This document shows positions 60,464 through 64,000 of a stretch of DNA of 64,000 nucleotides, piece after piece (the first letter of the stretch is position 1; each line of letters begins with the position of its first letter). A program made the position numbers and the translations under genes. Below the pieces are notes generated by a model. It did no database searches, was not told the origin of the DNA, and was given only the letters and a program-made list of their open reading frames with translations. Where the stretch lies: the NCBI GenBank assembly GCA_022446885.1, contig JAKVBU010000013.1, forward strand, positions 1 to 64,000. The letters are read 5' to 3'. Source of the stretch: Phycisphaerales bacterium. GTDB lineage: Bacteria; Planctomycetota; Phycisphaerae; Phycisphaerales; SM1A02.

Positions 60464-61723
60464 ATGCCGCAGCGCAGATCAACCCGCCAGGTGACCGTCG
60501 GCGACGAGCGAACCGGATTGGTGCGCATCGGCGGCGACGCGCCGGTCTCGGTGCAAACCATGACCGCCGGATACACCCACGACATCGACGCCTGCGTCCG
60601 CGAGATCAACTCGATGGCCGAGGCCGGAGCAGACATCGTCCGCGTTGCGGTGCCCGAGCGTAAAGACACGGAGGCCCTCCCGGAGATCCTCGCCCAAACG
60701 AGCGTGCCGATCGTGGCCGACGTTCACTTCCACTTCAAACGAGCATTGGAAGCCGTCGAGGCAGGCATACACAAGATCCGCCTCAATCCAGGCAACATCA
60801 GCGACCGGGATCAGGTCAATTCGGTGATTGACGCCTGTCGGGAACGGCGCATTCCGATTCGAGTCGGCGTCAATGAAGGATCGATCATCGAACGAAAGGA
60901 CAAGCAGGCGCGGGCTCAGGAGTTGGGCAAGTTCTTCGCCGACCGCAAGGGCGGACATCTGATCGCCTTGATGATCGCCAAGCTCGAAGAGTATCTGGAC
61001 ATCTTCGACGCCCGTGATTTTCACGATGTCATCATCAGTGCCAAGTCGATGGACCCTGCCCTCGTGATCGATGTGTACACGGAGATCGCCGATCGCTTCG
61101 ACTACCCGCTGCATCTGGGTGTAACGCACGCCGGCCCACGGGAAACCGGCACCATCCGCAGCGTGGTCGCGCTGGGCGCACTGCTCTCCTCGGGCATCGG
61201 CGACACTGTCCGGCTGTCTTACGCCAGTGACCCGATCTACGAAGTCGAAGACGGCATTGAAATGCTCTGTTGTCTGGGGCTGCGAGAGCGCCGCGGCGTG
61301 GAGTTGATCGCCTGCCCGACCTGTGGCCGCATTCAAGTCGATCTGTTCAAACTGGTGCAGGAGGTGCGCACAACGCTCGCCGAGAAGATTGATCTGCCCA
61401 TCAAGGTCGCGGTCATGGGGTGCGTCGTCAACGGCCCGGGAGAGGCCGAAGGCGCAGACGTGGCCGTGTTCGCAGGCGACCGCCGGGGCATCATCTATGT
61501 GCAGGGCCAGCGCGTCGCCAACGTCAAAGAGGAGGAGATCCTCGAGCGGCTCCTGTCGGAGTGCCTTGCGTTTCAAGACCGCGTCAAAGCCGGCGACGCC
61601 AAACTGGGCGAGAAGAACGTGGAGATCGTGCCGCCGGATCCCATCGGTGATCTGGGCAGCGGCATCGAGAAGATTCAGGCTGGACAGGTGGAACAGATCA
61701 CCGTCTCGGCGCCCCGCCGCTGA
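60464..61723 (+). CDS. ispG: 4-hydroxy-3-methylbut-2-enyl diphosphate synthase
   Basis: 419 aa of the compact (non-plant) IspG type. The TIM-barrel half starts PVSVQTMTAGYTHDIDACV, with IVRVAVPERKDTEAL, VADVHFHFKRALEA and KIRLNPGNI. The C-terminal half has the [4Fe-4S] ligands: CPTCGRIQVDLFKL (two Cys) and VMGCVVNGPGEAEGAD (third Cys) with the conserved Glu. It makes HMBPP, the penultimate step of the MEP isoprenoid pathway. Convergent with the TraB-like gene, with only 9 nt between their stop codons. Confidence 0.96.
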   Translation: MPQRRSTRQVTVGDERTGLVRIGGDAPVSVQTMTAGYTHDIDACVREINSMAEAGADIVRVAVPERKDTEALPEILAQTSVPIVADVHFHFKRALEAVEAGIHKIRLNPGNISDRDQVNSVIDACRERRIPIRVGVNEGSIIERKDKQARAQELGKFFADRKGGHLIALMIAKLEEYLDIFDARDFHDVIISAKSMDPALVIDVYTEIADRFDYPLHLGVTHAGPRETGTIRSVVALGALLSSGIGDTVRLSYASDPIYEVEDGIEMLCCLGLRERRGVELIACPTCGRIQVDLFKLVQEVRTTLAEKIDLPIKVAVMGCVVNGPGEAEGADVAVFAGDRRGIIYVQGQRVANVKEEEILERLLSECLAFQDRVKAGDAKLGEKNVEIVPPDPIGDLGSGIEKIQAGQVEQITVSAPRR

Positions 61724-61732
61724 GGCTCAAAC

Positions 61733-62917
61733 TCACTGCCCACCGAACATTGAGCCGGCCATCTTTGACCACTCTCGCATGGCATCAACGTCGTCCGCCG
61801 TCAGATTGGACGCGTCCAAATCAACTGAGATCGCCGCCAGCCATCGAGTGTCGATGGGCGTCCAACCCTTCTGCTGCAGGGCTTCATCGATGCCCTTCAT
61901 GTGGGCGGCGCCGTAGATGAGGCCGATGGTCTCATCGCCGGCCCTGGCGGCAGCCTGACGCATGACTTCTTCAACTGCGGCGTCATTGCGGTCATGCAAA
62001 ATGACTTGTTCAAGCTGTTCGCCGTAGAGCGAGACGCCTTCTTCAACCAGCTTGCGATTTGACAGCATCTCGATCATCAGCAGTCGCAGCCCATCAATGG
62101 CACGGCCGCCCGAGAAGGCGTCGATCGACGGCAACATGCGAACCAGTCCCATGGCCATCTGCCCCGACAGGCTAGACCCCGTCAGAAGCCCGCCGAGTTC
62201 GATCGTGCCACCGCCACCACTGAGCCGCCTTGACACTTCCTCGGCGCTCATGTCGCCCAGCACCCAATGCGGTTGCTCATAGGGCAGTTGCGACAGTTGA
62301 AATCGAAGGCGAAGCGCCTCGGCCAACTCAGCCTGCAGTGATTGGGCCGGCCCAGCATCTACAGGCACTGACACCTCGATGTCGCTCGCCCAGTCACGCC
62401 CACCCAATGCGCCGTCGGCGCCGAGGCTGCGCAGCCGCGTACCCGAGGCATCGGTGATGATCTCTACCGAATTGCCCCACCCATCGTTCTGGAGGGCGCC
62501 TGCGATGTTGGCCAGTACGCGGTGTCGGCTCACGAGCGCATCAGCCATCGCCTTCATGTCCGCTGGAGGGTCATCCAACTCCCCCATCGCGTCGGCAAGG
62601 AACCGCAAAGAAGCCTCGGTGGATCGAGCCCGCGCCTCATTGTCGAGGCCACCAGGCGGACGGGCCCCTTCGGAGAGCACCGCTTCGTATACCACGACAT
62701 CCGCCTCACTCAACAGATCTTCGATGTCGTCGTAGTAAGCCTCGTCGCCAAGATGGGCCACCCCCACAATCAACAGTGACGGGCCTTCGGGGTGCACATA
62801 TCGTCGTGCAGCGGTGTGCAGCGACTGCAGGGATTCTCCTCGGGTCGCCCCGAGCCAAACCAAAGGCTCCGGGGCCGAGGCTGCCACCAACAATGCGGTC
62901 AGAGCGATAGCGTTCAT
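61733..62917 (-). CDS. TraB/GumN-like secreted protein
   Basis: 394 aa. A short hydrophobic leader (MNAIALTALLVAASAP) suggests export. The N-terminal LIVGVAHLGDEAYYDDIEDL and ADVVVYEAVLSEG, and the C-terminal LIYGAAHMKGIDEALQQKGW, form the paired G-x-x-H motifs of the TraB/GumN/TIKI fold. These hold conserved His and Glu residues that act as a metal-dependent hydrolase site in TIKI proteins. Between them the protein is helical and carries a Gly-rich loop (SRRLSGGGGTIELGGLL). The start overlaps the ExbB-like stop by 4 nt. Function in bacteria is unproven. Confidence 0.75.
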   Translation of the reverse strand: MNAIALTALLVAASAPEPLVWLGATRGESLQSLHTAARRYVHPEGPSLLIVGVAHLGDEAYYDDIEDLLSEADVVVYEAVLSEGARPPGGLDNEARARSTEASLRFLADAMGELDDPPADMKAMADALVSRHRVLANIAGALQNDGWGNSVEIITDASGTRLRSLGADGALGGRDWASDIEVSVPVDAGPAQSLQAELAEALRLRFQLSQLPYEQPHWVLGDMSAEEVSRRLSGGGGTIELGGLLTGSSLSGQMAMGLVRMLPSIDAFSGGRAIDGLRLLMIEMLSNRKLVEEGVSLYGEQLEQVILHDRNDAAVEEVMRQAAARAGDETIGLIYGAAHMKGIDEALQQKGWTPIDTRWLAAISVDLDASNLTADDVDAMREWSKMAGSMFGGQ

Positions 62918-63546
62918 TGTGACGACTCCTCGTTCGACGCCGCCATGCCTTCTTGTGCTGCAGCGACCATCGCCTCAATTCGACCCAAGGCATGGCCCAC
63001 CTGCCCTCGAAACGCCATGTAGGGGAACAGCGTCACCAAGGCCACCACAAGGCCGAAGGCTGTCGTGAGCAGTGCTGCGGCGATGCCGCCGGCTACTGCA
63101 GTGGGATCGGTGAGCGTGGACTTGCTCCCGAGCAACTCAAAGCTCTGAATGATGCCCAGCACCGTGCCCAGAATGCCCAGCAGCGGCGCTGCCGTGATGA
63201 TCGTGCTTAGTGACACCATGTATCGATCGAGGCGACCGCGTTCATCTTCCACAGCCTCAGCAGCGACCGCATCGGTGACGCCCTCGAAGAACAGGCGTCT
63301 TGCCAGTCGGCCGTAGGGCGTCGTGTCCCCTTCGATGAGCTCGGCCACCGTATCGCGATTCCCATCACGCAGCGCCCTGTTGAGTCGGGCGATTCTTCGC
63401 AGACTCGCGCGACCATTCACCGACACCCAGAACACAGTACGCTCGATCACCAGCGTGACACTCGCGATCGACAACAACACCAGGGGATACATGACGTATC
63501 CACCTCGCGAGAACAACGCACCCAACTCATTGAACAGCTCAGCCAT
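62914..63546 (-). CDS. ExbB/TolQ/MotA-family proton channel protein
   Basis: 210 aa from the ATG at 63546. Three membrane segments: YVMYPLVLLSIASVTLVIE at the N-terminus, APLLGILGTVLGIIQSFELL and AALLTTAFGLVVALVTLFPY. The last two carry the Gly/Thr/Pro pattern of ExbB/TolQ, where the Thr line the proton path. With an ExbD/TolR partner it would power outer-membrane transport or integrity; no ExbD gene is in view. It is encoded just before the TraB-like gene (4-nt overlap) and is divergent from the polyprenyl synthase gene over 39 bp. Confidence 0.88.
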   Translation of the reverse strand: MAELFNELGALFSRGGYVMYPLVLLSIASVTLVIERTVFWVSVNGRASLRRIARLNRALRDGNRDTVAELIEGDTTPYGRLARRLFFEGVTDAVAAEAVEDERGRLDRYMVSLSTIITAAPLLGILGTVLGIIQSFELLGSKSTLTDPTAVAGGIAAALLTTAFGLVVALVTLFPYMAFRGQVGHALGRIEAMVAAAQEGMAASNEESSQ

Positions 63547-63585
63547 GGAGCCTGCATGGTACGGTGAGCCGTCACGAGCCTGCCG

Positions 63586-64000
63586 ATGTCCACAGCTGAC
63601 CAGCACAATTCGACGATCCGCCTGGAGCAGGCTGCAGATCGAGGCATGGCGCTGCTGGAATCAGCTGCCGCCAAAGTCGAGTCGTGGATGGAGGCATGGC
63701 CCCAGTGGGATCAACTACCCGCGGCACTCGCACAGGCCGGGCGATATGGCGTACTCGGTGACGGCAAGCGACTTCGCCCCACACTCGTGCTAACCGCATG
63801 TGAAGCCTGCGGAGGCGATCCCGACACTGCCATGCCTGCAGCGGCCGCGCTCGAAATGGTGCACTGCTTCAGCCTCGTGCACGACGATCTCCCGGCGCTC
63901 GATGACGATGCACTTCGCCGTGGGCGCCCCACCCTCCACGTGCATGCCGGTGAAGCCATGGCCATTCTCGCTGGCGACCTGCTGCTGACCCAGGCCTTTC
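63586..64000 (+). CDS. polyprenyl (farnesyl/geranylgeranyl) diphosphate synthase, 5' part
   Basis: First 138 residues, cut by the window end, from the ATG at 63586 ([20 protein letters not shown]). The allylic-substrate motif [17 protein letters not shown] and the first Asp-rich motif ([20 protein letters not shown], DDxxxxD) are clear and are followed by [19 protein letters not shown]. It condenses IPP with allylic diphosphates. Chain length is set further downstream and cannot be judged from this part. ispG, the previous isoprenoid gene, lies 1.9 kb upstream on the same strand. Confidence 0.9.
   Translation, partial: MSTADQHNSTIRLEQAADRGMALLESAAAKVESWMEAWPQWDQLPAALAQAGRYGVLGDGKRLRPTLVLTACEACGGDPDTAMPAAAALEMVHCFSLVHDDLPALDDDALRRGRPTLHVHAGEAMAILAGDLLLTQAF

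Noticed and set aside
59187-60482. Long open frame (~431 codons) antisense to topA
   Set aside because: topA is unambiguous over the whole stretch; the antisense frame is a by-product of GC-rich codon use and has no recognisable motif.
60479-61576. Long open frame (~365 codons) antisense to ispG
   Set aside because: ispG has all its catalytic motifs on the other strand; the antisense product has no family features.

Overview
The window looks like a GC-rich chromosome segment from a marine member of the Phycisphaerae (Planctomycetes) or a close relative. Three things point there. Two secreted proteins end in the short calcium-binding, dockerin-like tails (CPGDLDGSGTVDVDD type) that are common in that class, one of them with GACC-type cysteine-rich repeats. 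A third secreted protein ends in a VPAPSALALL...RRRRR (PEP-CTERM-like) sorting tail. mreBCD, pgk, polA, topA and miaA are all ordinary bacterial versions. No insertion sequence, integrase, phage gene, rRNA operon or CRISPR array was seen. Start codons are often GTG or TTG, and genes in the same operon frequently overlap by 4 nt (ATGA or TTGA).

Region 1 (1-20231) is an exopolysaccharide/O-antigen locus. It holds the end of a probable flippase, two PAPS-type sulfotransferases, a methyltransferase, the three-gene UDP-L-FucNAc pathway (wbjB-wbjC-wbjD), a polytopic membrane protein, two GT4 glycosyltransferases (one WbuB-like), an O-antigen ligase/polymerase-type protein and an AsnB-type amidotransferase. 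It also holds a phosphoglycosyl transferase that would start glycan assembly, a PIG-L deacetylase, a formyltransferase, a DegT aminotransferase, a PglF/WbpM-type dehydratase and a Wzz-like co-polymerase. Together these predict a sulfated heteropolysaccharide containing N-acetyl-L-fucosamine and a 4-amino (possibly 4-formamido) 6-deoxyhexosamine.

Region 2 (20232-30830) encodes secreted proteins and a small glycosylation operon. It has a triple-repeat FG-GAP/VCBS-like protein, a secreted helical protein, an operon of three SAM methyltransferases with one GT2 polyprenyl-phosphate glycosyltransferase, and a divergent pair of secreted proteases (a zinc metalloprotease and a trypsin-like serine protease). 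The VCBS-like protein and the serine protease share an unnamed domain.

Region 3 (30840-41976) is mixed metabolism and transport: a fused hydantoinase/5-oxoprolinase, MarC, a PEP-CTERM-like protein, a TlpA-like redoxin, an AsmA-like protein, tRNA-Asp, a phosphate/arsenate module (Na/Pi cotransporter, PhoU-like, ArsC) and a sulfatase. A 364-bp gap after the sulfatase carries tandem hairpins, a possible pseudoknot and an intrinsic terminator, and may be a small RNA gene.

Region 4 (42341-64000) is mostly core genes. One strand carries a cell-shape run (MreC-like coiled-coil protein, small membrane protein, mreB, mreC, mreD, GlmU-like protein, polA) and a second run (thioredoxin-fold/helical protein, rpe, accD, lnt, HEAT lipoprotein) behind pgk. 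The other strand carries miaA, topA and ispG. A TraB-like protein, an ExbB/TolQ-like channel protein and the start of a polyprenyl diphosphate synthase close the window.
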